A DNA stretch of 64,000 nt from Pseudoxanthomonas beigongshangi. GTDB lineage: Bacteria; Pseudomonadota; Gammaproteobacteria; Xanthomonadales; Xanthomonadaceae. The number at the start of each line of letters is the position of its first letter. The stretch's first letter is position 1. Below the pieces are notes generated by a model. The model had not been told where the DNA came from and did not search any database. It was given only the letters and a program-made list of their open reading frames with translations. The position numbers and the translations under genes are program-made. Positions 24,961-33,759 of the stretch are shown in pieces. The DNA lies in the NCBI RefSeq assembly GCF_016820515.1, contig NZ_JADHDV010000010.1, forward strand, positions 62,001 through 126,000. The letters run 5' to 3'.

Positions 24961-26780
24961 CAGTGAACCCCGTGCATCATCCGCCGGAGCAGTGGCGAGA
25001 ACAGGAAGGCGATCAGGCCACAGCCCACGCCGATCGCGGTCATCAGCCAGAACAGGTCGGCATAGCGCCCGGCGGCGTCGGCCATGACCACGCTGCCACC
25101 CTCGGGAATGTCGATGGCGGCGAGCTTGCCGAACAGCGCCGCCAGCGCTTCGGAGAAGGCGGTGGCGAGGAACCAAGTACCCATCATCAGGCTGACCACG
25201 CGCGGGACCGACAACTGGGTGACCGCCGACAGGCCCACCGGCGACAGGCACATCTCGCCGATTTCCAGCACCAGGTAGGCCAGCACCAGCCACCACACGC
25301 TGGCCATCTGTCCGCTTTCGCCGACCAGATGCGCGGCCCAGGCCAGCGGGATGAAGGACAGGCCGGCGATGACCAGGCCCAGTGACGACTTGAACGGCTT
25401 GGACGGATCCCGGCCACGCCGGCCCAGCCAGGCCCACAGCGCGGCGAACAGCGGCGCCAGCAGCACCAGGAACAACGCGCCGAGATAGGTCAGCGAGCCG
25501 GCGGTCTGCGGCAGCACCACGCAATCGCGCAACAGGAAAACCAGCATCAACACCACCACCGCGATGAACACGGCACGCGGCGCGGAGGAACCGGGATCGC
25601 GATCGGACAGCCGCGCGGCAATCACGAAACCCAGCGGCGCCAGCAGCAGCGACCAGGTCGACCAGGGCGCGCGCGCCAACAACGTGATCGCATCCGCACC
25701 CCAATGTCCGCTCCAGTTCACCGCCAGGGGCGCCTGCACCAGTGCGGGGACGACATCCTTGGTCAACAGGCGATCCGTGAAGGTCACCCATGAACCGTAG
25801 GTCTGCTCGTAGAGGGTGAAGAAGATCAGCGCCATGAAGATCAGCGCCATCAGCGCGAGCATCTGTTGCCGCTGCACCGGCGTGCACTGGGTCGACAGGA
25901 ACCAGCCGAACCACGCCAGCACGCAAGCCAGCACCGCCAGCATCAACAGCAGCGCCAGCGAGATTTCGCCACCCAGCGAGAACGCGCCGTTGGCGGCGGC
26001 CCACATCAGCCATGCCACGGGTAGCACGCCCAGCAGCGCGCCGAGGTAGATCAACCACTCGCGCGGGATGCCGGCGACGCGCTCGCGCAGTTGTTCGGGT
26101 ATGGCTGGTTCGGCATGGCCGTGCAGGTATTTCTGGCCCCACAGGAACATGCACAGGCCCAGCAGCATGCCGATGCCGGCGGCGCCGAAGCCGTAGCGCC
26201 AGCCCAGGGTTTCGCCCAGGTAGCCGCAGACCAGCGAGGCGAACAGCGCGCCCAGGTTGATGCCGGCGTAGAACAGGCTGAAGCCTGCGTCGCGGCGCGA
26301 GTCGTTCTCGGCATAGAGCCGACCGACGATGGTGGAGATGTTGGGCTTGAGGAAGCCCACGCCCATGATGATCAGCGCCAGCGACAGGTAGGTGATGCGC
26401 AGCGAGCCCTCGTCTCGAACGACGCCGCCGTCCACGTAGGTGGCGGCATGGCCCTCGAACGCCATGCCGACATGGCCGGCAACCAGCAGCAGGCCGCCGA
26501 ACACCACCGCCTTGCGCATGCCCAGCCAGCGATCGGCCAGCACGCCGCCGATGACCGGGATGCAGTACACCAGTCCCCCGTAGGCACCCAGGAGATCCAG
26601 GCCGGCCTTGTCGCCGAACAGGTGGTACTTGGTCAGGTAGAGCAGCAGCAGCGCCTTCATCCCGTAGAAGGAAAAGCGCTCCCACATCTCGGTGAAGAAG
26701 CAGATGTAGACGCCCTTGGGATGGCCGAGGAAGTCCTCGCGGGCGGGCAGGGGCGTGGCGGAAACGGAGGCTTGGGCCAT
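24960..26780 (-). CDS. POT (PTR2) family proton-coupled di/tripeptide transporter
   Basis: A 606-residue inner-membrane protein with about 14 hydrophobic segments. It has POT-family marks: FFTEMWERFSFYGMKALLLLY near the start (bearing the ExxERFxYY-type motif, seen as EMWERFSFYG), the PTR signature GFSLFYAGINLGAL, and GFLKPNISTIVGRLY. It should import di- and tripeptides with protons. The ATG at 26780 (MAQASVS) was preferred over a longer frame that would run into the promoter region. It is divergent from the OPT transporter across 113 bp. Confidence 0.9.
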   Translation of the reverse strand: MAQASVSATPLPAREDFLGHPKGVYICFFTEMWERFSFYGMKALLLLYLTKYHLFGDKAGLDLLGAYGGLVYCIPVIGGVLADRWLGMRKAVVFGGLLLVAGHVGMAFEGHAATYVDGGVVRDEGSLRITYLSLALIIMGVGFLKPNISTIVGRLYAENDSRRDAGFSLFYAGINLGALFASLVCGYLGETLGWRYGFGAAGIGMLLGLCMFLWGQKYLHGHAEPAIPEQLRERVAGIPREWLIYLGALLGVLPVAWLMWAAANGAFSLGGEISLALLLMLAVLACVLAWFGWFLSTQCTPVQRQQMLALMALIFMALIFFTLYEQTYGSWVTFTDRLLTKDVVPALVQAPLAVNWSGHWGADAITLLARAPWSTWSLLLAPLGFVIAARLSDRDPGSSAPRAVFIAVVVLMLVFLLRDCVVLPQTAGSLTYLGALFLVLLAPLFAALWAWLGRRGRDPSKPFKSSLGLVIAGLSFIPLAWAAHLVGESGQMASVWWLVLAYLVLEIGEMCLSPVGLSAVTQLSVPRVVSLMMGTWFLATAFSEALAALFGKLAAIDIPEGGSVVMADAAGRYADLFWLMTAIGVGCGLIAFLFSPLLRRMMHGVH

Positions 26781-26808
26781 GGGCGGACGGGCGATGCGGA
26801 ACCGGCCG

Positions 26809-26814
26809 AGTATA
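26809..26814 (-). promoter_or_regulatory. Candidate -10 for the POT transporter gene
   Basis: TATACT on the minus strand, 29 bp before the ATG in the POT-OPT divergent region. No clear -35 was found. Confidence 0.3.
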
Positions 26815-26893
26815 GCCACGCGGACCTTTCCGGCTGGACTTGCCGGGTCGTAGCCGATAGTTTGTCGGGCTTCTGTATCCCCGGAACCGCGTC

Positions 26894-28864
26894 ATGAACC
26901 AGGCTGCGACGCCTCAACTTACCTTTCGTGCCGTGCTGCTGGCCGTCGTGCTGGCGGTCGTCCTGTCCGCCGCCAACGCCTACCTGGGCCTGTTCGCCGG
27001 CCTGACCATCGCCACCGCCATCCCGGCCGCGGTGGTGTCCATGGGCGTGCTGCGGGTGCTGGGAGGCGGCTCCATCCTGGAGAACAACATCGTCCAGACC
27101 GGCGCCTCGGCCGGCTCGTCGATCGCCGCCGGCGTCATCTTCACCATCCCGGCGCTGGTCATCATGGGCTACTGGCCGGACTTCAAGTACTGGTGGGTGC
27201 TGGGCATCGCCGGGCTGGGCGGATTGCTGGGCGTGCTGTTCTCGGTGCCGCTGCGCCGTTCGATGATCGTCGAGGACCCGCTGCCGTTCCCGGAAGGCAA
27301 GGCCGCTGCGGAAGTGCTCAAGGCCGGTGACAACCCCGGCCCGGGCCTGAAGATCCTGGCCCTGTCCGGCGTGATCGGCGCGGTGGTCAAGCTGGCCGCG
27401 GCCAGCGGCCTGCGGATGATTCCGGATACCTGGACCCAGTCGGCCTACGTCGGCAGCTCCAAGGTCACCGCCTTCCTCGGCACCAACCTGTCACCGGCGC
27501 TGCTGGGCGTGGGCTACATCGTCGGCTTGAACGTCGGTATCGTGGTGCTGTCCGGCGCGGTGCTGTCCTGGCATATCGCCATCCCGCTGTACCAGGCGTT
27601 CTTCATCGGTTCGGATCCGGATCTGGCGGCCTCGATCGCCAACGCCGCCTCGGCCGACGCGGCGTTCGCCATCTGGGGCGCCAAGGTCCGCTACCTGGGC
27701 GTGGGCGCGATGCTGGTCGGCGGCGTGTGGACGCTGTTCTCGCTGCGCAAGTCGCTGCTCAAGGGCATCAAGAGCGGCTTTGCCGCGGCGCGTAGCAGCG
27801 GTGCCGGTGGCCAGGCGCTGCTGGAGACCGAGCGCGATCTGCCGATGAAGTGGATGCTGGTGGCGCTGGTGGTGTTCACCCTGCCGCTGCTGGGCCTGTA
27901 CCAGGCCATCGTCGGCCAGTGGCACGTCAGCGTGCCGATGACCCTGATCATGATCGCGGCCGGCTTCCTGTTCGTGAGTGTTTCGGCGTACCTGGCCGGC
28001 TTGATCGGTTCCTCCAACAACCCGGTTTCGGGCATCACGATTTCCACCATCCTGTTCGCCTCGGCGGTACTGGTGCTGTTGCTGGGCAAGAGCGGCATGT
28101 CGCCGGTCGGAGCCGGCGGCGCCCCGCTGGGCGCGGTCGCGGCGATCATGATTGGCGCGGTGGTGTGCTGCGCCGCGGCAGTGGGCGGCGACAACCTGCA
28201 GGATCTCAAGGCCGGCTACCTGGTCGGCGCGACTCCGTGGAAGCAGCAGTTGATGCTGGGCATCGGCGCGTTCTCCTGCGCGCTGATCATGGCGCCGGTG
28301 CTGAACCTGCTGGCGCAGGCCTACGGCATCGGCGCGCCGACCCCGGAGCATCCCAATTCGCTGGCCGCGCCGCAGGCCAACCTGATGGCGTCGGTGGCGC
28401 GCGGCCTGTTCGGCGGTGAACTGCCGTGGGCGATGATCGGCATCGGTGCGGTGGTCGGTGCGCTGGTGATTGCGTTCGACGAATGGCTGAAGTCGCGCAA
28501 GGCCCGCTTCCGCGTGCCGGTGCTGGCCGCGGCGATCGGCATCTACCTGCCGCTGGAATTGATGGTGCCGATCTTCCTCGGTGGCCTGCTGGCTCACCTG
28601 GTGGAACGTTTCCACAAGGTCCGCGCCGACGACGAGGAAGGGCGCGATCGCGTGCATCGCCCGGGCGTGCTGTTCTCGGCCGGCCTGATCACCGGCGAAG
28701 CGCTGATGGGCATCGCCATCGCGATTCCGATCGTCGCCTCGGCCCGCGCCGACGTGCTGGCGCTGCCGGAAGCCTGGCACTTCAGCCAGTGGATCGGCCT
28801 GGCCGTGCTGGCGGTGGTCGGCTGGCTGCTGTACCGGACCGGCCAGCGCGGCGAAAAGGCCTGA
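26894..28864 (+). CDS. OPT family oligopeptide transporter
   Basis: A 656-residue integral membrane protein with about 15-16 hydrophobic segments, homologous to bacterial OPT transporters. Features include the N-terminal NAYLGLFAGLTIATAIPAA, ILENNIVQTGASAG (a conserved OPT block), GLIGSSNNPVSGITI and GGDNLQDLKAGYLVGATP. Family members move oligopeptides or metal-peptide chelates in symport with protons. Partnering with POT and two secreted S9 peptidases points to peptide uptake. It has no signal peptide besides the first TM. Confidence 0.9.
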   Translation: MNQAATPQLTFRAVLLAVVLAVVLSAANAYLGLFAGLTIATAIPAAVVSMGVLRVLGGGSILENNIVQTGASAGSSIAAGVIFTIPALVIMGYWPDFKYWWVLGIAGLGGLLGVLFSVPLRRSMIVEDPLPFPEGKAAAEVLKAGDNPGPGLKILALSGVIGAVVKLAAASGLRMIPDTWTQSAYVGSSKVTAFLGTNLSPALLGVGYIVGLNVGIVVLSGAVLSWHIAIPLYQAFFIGSDPDLAASIANAASADAAFAIWGAKVRYLGVGAMLVGGVWTLFSLRKSLLKGIKSGFAAARSSGAGGQALLETERDLPMKWMLVALVVFTLPLLGLYQAIVGQWHVSVPMTLIMIAAGFLFVSVSAYLAGLIGSSNNPVSGITISTILFASAVLVLLLGKSGMSPVGAGGAPLGAVAAIMIGAVVCCAAAVGGDNLQDLKAGYLVGATPWKQQLMLGIGAFSCALIMAPVLNLLAQAYGIGAPTPEHPNSLAAPQANLMASVARGLFGGELPWAMIGIGAVVGALVIAFDEWLKSRKARFRVPVLAAAIGIYLPLELMVPIFLGGLLAHLVERFHKVRADDEEGRDRVHRPGVLFSAGLITGEALMGIAIAIPIVASARADVLALPEAWHFSQWIGLAVLAVVGWLLYRTGQRGEKA

Positions 28865-28889
28865 AACCGGCGCCTGGCCGCGCCATAGC

Positions 28890-28921
28890 GGCGCAGGGGC
28901 ATGACCTCATGCCTTTGCGCC
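28890..28921 (+). repeat. Long stem-loop upstream of the second S9 peptidase
   Basis: An inverted repeat whose outer arms are GGCGCA/TGCGCC and inner arms GGCATG/CATGCC, closed by two G-T pairs and a small ACCT loop. It gives a stem of about 14 bp in the 110 bp OPT-S9 gap. It lacks a T run, so it could be a weak terminator, an mRNA-stabilising structure, or an operator. Confidence 0.5.
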
Positions 28922-28974
28922 GGGCCGCCGTATCGGCCTAACATCGGGGTTTTCCTGTTTGCCCGGAGCCCCGG

Positions 28975-31041
28975 ATGAAATTGCGTCTCGCCGTACTGCC
29001 CCTCTGCCTGCTGGCGACCCTGCCGGCGCTTGCCGCCCAGCGGGGCCTGGACATCCGCGATCTGGCCGCGCTGGATCGCGTCTCCTCGCCGACGCTGTCG
29101 CCGGATGGCCGCGCGGTGGTGTTCGCCAAGCGCCAGATCGACAAGGAACTGACCAAGGCCGGCAGCGCGCTGTACGTGCGCAACCTGCTCACCCGCGACC
29201 TGGCGCCGCCGAAGCGGCTGACCCCGGAAGGCTGGAACGTCAATTCCCCATCCTTCTCGGCCGATGGCCAGACGGTCTACTTCCTCAGCGGCAAGTCCGG
29301 CAGCCAGCAGCTGTACGCCATCCCGACCAGCGGCGGCGAGCCGCGCCAGCTGACCGGGTTCGCGCTGGACGTGGGCAGCTACAAGATCTCCCCGGACGGC
29401 AGCCGCATCGCCTTCAGCGCCGACACCTTCGCCGACTGCAAGGCCGACTTCGCCTGCACCCAGAAGAAGCTTGAAGCCACTTCCGCGAAAAAGAACACCG
29501 GCGTGCTGTTCGACAACATGTTCGTGCGCCATTGGGACACCTGGGCCGATGGCCGTCGCAGCCGCCTGTTCGTGGCCGCCTTGCCGGCCGCCGGCGCCCA
29601 GCCGGTCGCCAGCGCGACCTCGCTGACCGACAGCCTGGATGGCGACGTGCCTTCCAAACCGTTCGGCGGCGCCGATGAATACACCTGGGCGCCAGATGGC
29701 AAGTCGCTGGTCGCCAGCCTGCGCGTGCAGTCCAAGGGCGAGCCGTGGTCGACCAACTTCGATCTGTATCGCCTGTCCGCCGACGGCCAGGGCACGCCGG
29801 CCAACCTGACCGCCGCCAACCCGGCCTGGGATACCGGCCCGGCATTCAGCGCCGATGGCAAGACGCTCTACTACCGCGCGATGAAGCGCCCCGGCTTCGA
29901 GGCCGATCGCTTCGCGCTGATGGCGATGGATGCCGCCGGCGGCGCGGCGCGCGAAATCGCCGCGGACTGGGATCGTTCCGCCGACGGCATCACCCTCTCG
30001 GCCGACGGCAAGCGCATCTACACCACCGCGCAGGACATGGGCGAGCATCCGCTGTTCGTCGTCGACATCGCCAGCGGCAAGGCGGAGAAGGTGATCGGCA
30101 ACGGCAGCATCTCCGCGTTCGAGATCGCCGGCGACACCCTGGCCTTCACCCGCAATTCGCTCAAGAGCGGCGACCAGCTGTTCACCACGTCGCTGGCCGG
30201 TGCGCCGGAACGCGCGATCACGCCCAGCGCGCAGGACATGCTGAAGGACGTGTCGTTCGGCGACTTCGAGCAGTTCAGCTTCAAGGGCTGGAACGACGAA
30301 ACCGTGCACGGCTACGTGGTCAAGCCGCACAACTACCAGGAAGGCAAGAAGTACCCGGTGGCGTTCCTGATCCACGGCGGTCCGCAGGGCAGTTTCGGCA
30401 ACGGCTGGAGTTATCGCTGGAACCCGCAGACCTACGCCGGCCAGGGCTACGCGGTGGTGATGATCGACTTCCACGGCTCCACCGGTTACGGCCAGGCCTT
30501 CACCGACGCCATCAGCCAGCACTGGGGCGATCGCCCGCTGGAAGATCTGCAGAAGGGCTGGGCCGCGGCGCAGCAGAAGTATTCCTTCCTCGACGGCAAC
30601 AAGGCCTGCGCGCTGGGCGCCAGCTACGGCGGCTTCATGGTCAATTGGATAGCCGGCAACTGGAACCAGCCGTGGAAGTGCCTGGTCAACCACGACGGCG
30701 TGTTCGACCAGCGCATGATGGGCTACTCCACCGAGGAGCTGTGGTTCACCGAGTGGGAGCAGGGCGGCACGCCGTACGCGGTGCCGGCCAACTACGAGAA
30801 GTTCAATCCGGTCAACCACGTCAAGGACTGGAAGGTGCCGATGCTGGTCGTGCACGGCCAGCTCGATTACCGCATTCCGGTCGAGCAGGGCCTGGCGGCG
30901 TTCACCGCGCTGCAGCGCCAGGGCATCAAGTCGCAGTTCCTGTACTTCCCGGACGAGAACCACTGGGTGCTGAAGCCGCAGAACAGCGTGCAGTGGCACG
31001 ACACCGTCAACGCCTGGCTGAAGCAGCACATCGGCCAGTGA
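28975..31041 (+). CDS. Secreted S9 family dipeptidyl-peptidase-like enzyme
   Basis: A 688-residue exported serine peptidase, paralogous in fold to the one at 22916. Signal peptide ends in PALAAQ (about 22). Propeller blades are seen as SPTLSPDGRAVVF, SPSFSADGQTVYF and KISPDGSRIAF. The catalytic domain has S550 (GASYGGFMVNW), an Asp in VVHGQLDYRIP and H663 (DENHW). The arrangement resembles dipeptidyl peptidase 5 / S9C enzymes that release dipeptides from oligopeptides. A strong terminator follows. Confidence 0.91.
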   Translation: MKLRLAVLPLCLLATLPALAAQRGLDIRDLAALDRVSSPTLSPDGRAVVFAKRQIDKELTKAGSALYVRNLLTRDLAPPKRLTPEGWNVNSPSFSADGQTVYFLSGKSGSQQLYAIPTSGGEPRQLTGFALDVGSYKISPDGSRIAFSADTFADCKADFACTQKKLEATSAKKNTGVLFDNMFVRHWDTWADGRRSRLFVAALPAAGAQPVASATSLTDSLDGDVPSKPFGGADEYTWAPDGKSLVASLRVQSKGEPWSTNFDLYRLSADGQGTPANLTAANPAWDTGPAFSADGKTLYYRAMKRPGFEADRFALMAMDAAGGAAREIAADWDRSADGITLSADGKRIYTTAQDMGEHPLFVVDIASGKAEKVIGNGSISAFEIAGDTLAFTRNSLKSGDQLFTTSLAGAPERAITPSAQDMLKDVSFGDFEQFSFKGWNDETVHGYVVKPHNYQEGKKYPVAFLIHGGPQGSFGNGWSYRWNPQTYAGQGYAVVMIDFHGSTGYGQAFTDAISQHWGDRPLEDLQKGWAAAQQKYSFLDGNKACALGASYGGFMVNWIAGNWNQPWKCLVNHDGVFDQRMMGYSTEELWFTEWEQGGTPYAVPANYEKFNPVNHVKDWKVPMLVVHGQLDYRIPVEQGLAAFTALQRQGIKSQFLYFPDENHWVLKPQNSVQWHDTVNAWLKQHIGQ

Positions 31042-31049
31042 CGCACGCA

Positions 31050-31081
31050 GGGCACGCCGCGATTGCGGCGTGCCCTTTTTT
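31050..31081 (+). terminator. Strong terminator after the second S9 peptidase
   Basis: A perfect 11-bp stem (GGGCACGCCGC / GCGGCGTGCCC) with a GATT loop, followed by six T residues. Confidence 0.93.
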
Positions 31082-31140
31082 CGTGCCAGGGAAACGGCTG
31101 GGCCGGGGGCACGCTTTCATCACCAGGGGAGACATACCGG

Positions 31141-32397
31141 ATGGCGGCAGCAGGCACCGGCGGCGCACTCATCACCAACGACATCATCGTGTTCGGCCTG
31201 ATCGCGGCCACCCTCGGCGCGATCTTCTGGACCTCGAGCAGCGAGAACCGCTTCCTGCGCAAGTTCTACGGTTTCGTGCCGGCGCTGCTGCTGTGCTACT
31301 TCATTCCCGGCGTCTACAACACCATCGGCCTGATCGATGGCGAGAACACCAAGCTCTACAACCCGGTGGCGCGCGACGTGTTCCTGCCGGCCGCGCTGGT
31401 GCTGTTGACCCTGAGCATCGACCTGAAGGGCATCCTCGGCCTGGGCTGGAAGATGCTGGTGATGTACGTCGCCGCGGTGCTGAGCATCATGCTGGGCGCG
31501 GTGGTGGCCTTCAAGCTGATGGGCTGGTTCCATCCCGAAACCGTCGCCGGCGACACTTGGGCCGGCATGGCGGCGCTGGCCGGCAGCTGGATTGGCGGCG
31601 GTGCGAACATGCTGGCGATGAAGGAGATCTTCGAGGTCAACGCGACCACGTTCGGCCAGTTCGCCGTGGTCGATGTCGGCGTCGGCTACGTGTGGATGGC
31701 AGTGCTGATCTTCTTCGCCGCGCGCGCGCCCGCGCTGGATCGCCATAGCGGAGCAGACACTTCGGCCATTGACGAGCTGCGCGAGCGCATCGCCAGCTAC
31801 CAGGCCCAGCATGCACGCATTCCCACGCTCACGGATCTGATGGTGCTGGGCGGCGTTGCCTTCGGCACCGTGGGCCTGGCACATGCGGTCGCCGCGCCGC
31901 TGGCGGACTGGTTCGCTGCCAACGTCGCATGGTCACCGATGGTGAGCCTGGACAAACCGTTCGTGTGGGTGGTGCTGCTGGCGACCTTCGCCGGTCTGCT
32001 GCTGAGCTTCACCCGCATGCGCACGCTGGAAGGCGTGGGCGCGTCCAAGTGGGGCTCGCTGTTCCTGTATTTCCTGATCGCCTGCATCGGCATGCAGATG
32101 GATCTGCTGGCGCTGCTGGAACGTCCGTGGCTGTTCCTGCTCGGCGTGATGTGGATCGCAGTGCATATCGTGCTGCTGTGGGGCGTTGGCAAGCTGCTGC
32201 GCACGCCGTTCTTCTATTTCGCGATCGCCTCGCAGAGCAATATCGGCGGTCCGGCTTCGGCACCGGTGCTGGCCACCGCGTTCCATCCGGCGCTGGCGCC
32301 CGTGGGCGTGCTGCTCGGCACGCTGGGCTACGCCACCGGTACCGGCGCGGCCTATCTGGTCGGCATCATCCTGCGCGCGATGGCGGGGCAGGGATAG
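31141..32397 (+). CDS. DUF819 family membrane protein
   Basis: A 418-residue polytopic membrane protein (about 10-12 hydrophobic segments) of the DUF819/YjcL family, function unknown; the fold is transporter-like with an internal duplication. Conserved stretches here are GSWIGGGANMLAMKE, VVDVGVGYVW and the C-terminal ASQSNIGGPASAPVLA. The ATG at 31141 has a GGGGAG ribosome-binding site; the longer frame covers the preceding terminator and was rejected. It is monocistronic. Confidence 0.82.
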   Translation: MAAAGTGGALITNDIIVFGLIAATLGAIFWTSSSENRFLRKFYGFVPALLLCYFIPGVYNTIGLIDGENTKLYNPVARDVFLPAALVLLTLSIDLKGILGLGWKMLVMYVAAVLSIMLGAVVAFKLMGWFHPETVAGDTWAGMAALAGSWIGGGANMLAMKEIFEVNATTFGQFAVVDVGVGYVWMAVLIFFAARAPALDRHSGADTSAIDELRERIASYQAQHARIPTLTDLMVLGGVAFGTVGLAHAVAAPLADWFAANVAWSPMVSLDKPFVWVVLLATFAGLLLSFTRMRTLEGVGASKWGSLFLYFLIACIGMQMDLLALLERPWLFLLGVMWIAVHIVLLWGVGKLLRTPFFYFAIASQSNIGGPASAPVLATAFHPALAPVGVLLGTLGYATGTGAAYLVGIILRAMAGQG

Positions 32398-32433
32398 CCG
32401 GAGGCCGCCGGCCATGCGGATACTGGACCCATG

Positions 32434-32470
32434 AAAAAACACGGCGGCCATCAGGCCGCCGTGTTTTTTT
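32434..32470. terminator. Bidirectional terminator between convergent genes
   Basis: A perfect 11-bp stem (ACACGGCGGCC / GGCCGCCGTGT) with an ATCA loop is flanked by A6 and T7 runs. It ends both the DUF819 gene and the convergent secreted-protein gene. Confidence 0.93.
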
Positions 32471-32485
32471 CAGGGGTATCGCGTT

Positions 32486-33352
32486 TCAGTTCAGCGGGCA
32501 ACCCTGGTTGTTGTAGGCATCCAGGGTGGCGGACAGCGAGATCATCACGTCGCGATCGCCACTGTCCAGCGCGAAGGTGACCTGCTGGATCACCTGGGCG
32601 GTGGTCAGCGGGAAGTCCACGCCCGACGATGCCGCGTTCAACAACGATGCCACCGCCTGCTTCAGCAGGATGCGCTCGCCGCCATCCACGCCCGGGCCGC
32701 CCTGGAAATTGAGCGCGGTCAGGAAGGTCACGTCGGGCGCACTGCTGCCGAAGTAGCTCTGCAGTGACGTGTTGATGGTGAACGGTGCCGGCCAGGAATC
32801 GTGGTGCTTCTTGACCTTCCAGTAGCCCAGCGTGCAACCCTCGAAGCCGGTCTGATCCGGCGTGGAGTAGCAGAAGCTGGCGCGGCTGATGTGCGGATAC
32901 GGATTGTTGGTGAGGATGGTGAATCCCGGCGCGGCGGGCAGGTGCAGTCCGGCGTCGCTGGTGACCGGCGGATCGTAGCTGTAGAGAACGCCACCGTTGT
33001 CGTCGCTGATCGACACGCTGTGGATGGATTGCCCGGTGCTCAGCTGCTCCCAGTACAGCAGCCAGCCGCTGGTGGATTCGAAATGGATGGTATCCACGGT
33101 CAGGACACCGTCGGTGTGCGCCTGCACGCCGTCCGGCAGCGGATTGATGACCAGTTCGCTGAGGATGCCGGCGGTATCGAAGTCCTTGCAGCTCAGGCCG
33201 ACGTCGACCGGCGTCGGCGTGCCGATGGTACCGGTGGCGTGGGCGGGCATTGACAGCACCAGGCCGAGCGCGGCGGTGGCGGTGACGGTGGACAGGAACC
33301 TGCGGAAGGATGTGAGCGTGCGCGCCGGTTTGCGGCGGGACGGTGCATTCAT
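32486..33352 (-). CDS. Secreted protein of unknown function with a GCTxGYWK-type domain
   Basis: A 288-residue exported protein. A basic N-terminus and hydrophobic stretch end in MPAHATG (about residue 40), a typical Sec signal. The middle (about 45-165) is beta-rich. The C-terminus (170-288) is a recognisable repeat-free module: GCTLGYWKVKKHHDSWP, then LNFQGGPGVDGGERILLKQA, VASLLNAASSGV, an ALDSGDRDVMISLSATLD stretch and a final NNQGCPLN. The same arrangement (GCTPGYWK, then a LLNAA helix and a CPL end) occurs in many bacterial surface or secreted proteins, but its function is not described to my knowledge. No sortase, PEP-CTERM or lipobox anchor is seen. Confidence 0.8.
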   Translation of the reverse strand: MNAPSRRKPARTLTSFRRFLSTVTATAALGLVLSMPAHATGTIGTPTPVDVGLSCKDFDTAGILSELVINPLPDGVQAHTDGVLTVDTIHFESTSGWLLYWEQLSTGQSIHSVSISDDNGGVLYSYDPPVTSDAGLHLPAAPGFTILTNNPYPHISRASFCYSTPDQTGFEGCTLGYWKVKKHHDSWPAPFTINTSLQSYFGSSAPDVTFLTALNFQGGPGVDGGERILLKQAVASLLNAASSGVDFPLTTAQVIQQVTFALDSGDRDVMISLSATLDAYNNQGCPLN

Positions 33353-33489
33353 GGCGAACCCCTTTGGCGTCGAGTGAAACGGCGGCTACGCGGCGCGCAG
33401 TTCCGTTGGTGTCTGGGGAAACGCCGGGCCGTCGGCGATACGGCCAGCGCATGTCGGTTCAGCCGATGAGCGGTCGATGGAAACAGAAA

Positions 33490-33513
33490 GGGCGGGACCT
33501 GATGGTCCCGCCC
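33490..33513 (-). terminator. Terminator after the cstA operon
   Basis: On the minus strand, GGGCGGGACC pairs with GGTCCCGCCC around ATCA and is followed by TTTCTGTTT. It lies 22 bp after the stop of the YbdD-like gene. Confidence 0.75.
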
Positions 33514-33534
33514 CGGCCTGGAACGGAAAAGGCC

Positions 33535-33759
33535 TCAGCAGCAGCGGAAGCCGCTCCTGCCGCCGTAGCGCGCCTCCTGGCGCTCACGGAAGAAGGTCCG
33601 GTAATCCATGATCTCGCGATCCGGGTGCTTCTCCAGCATGTGCCGGACATAGTTGTCGTAGTCCGGCACGCCACAGCACAGCCGCGCCGTCTGCACCAGC
33701 CGGCGCCACACCCGGCGGTGCATCTGGTAGTGGCTGACGGGAACGAGCGCGGTACCCAT
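33535..33759 (-). CDS. YbdD/YjiX family small protein
   Basis: A 74-residue protein of the DUF466 (YbdD/YjiX) family, normally encoded right after cstA-type genes. Family marks are [20 protein letters not shown] and the downstream [15 protein letters not shown]; the C-terminus ends in two Cys. Its ATG overlaps the cstA stop (TGATG), so the two are coupled. Genetic work on the E. coli homologues links these small proteins to the partner pyruvate transporter, but their action is not defined. Confidence 0.9.
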   Translation of the reverse strand: MGTALVPVSHYQMHRRVWRRLVQTARLCCGVPDYDNYVRHMLEKHPDREIMDYRTFFRERQEARYGGRSGFRCC

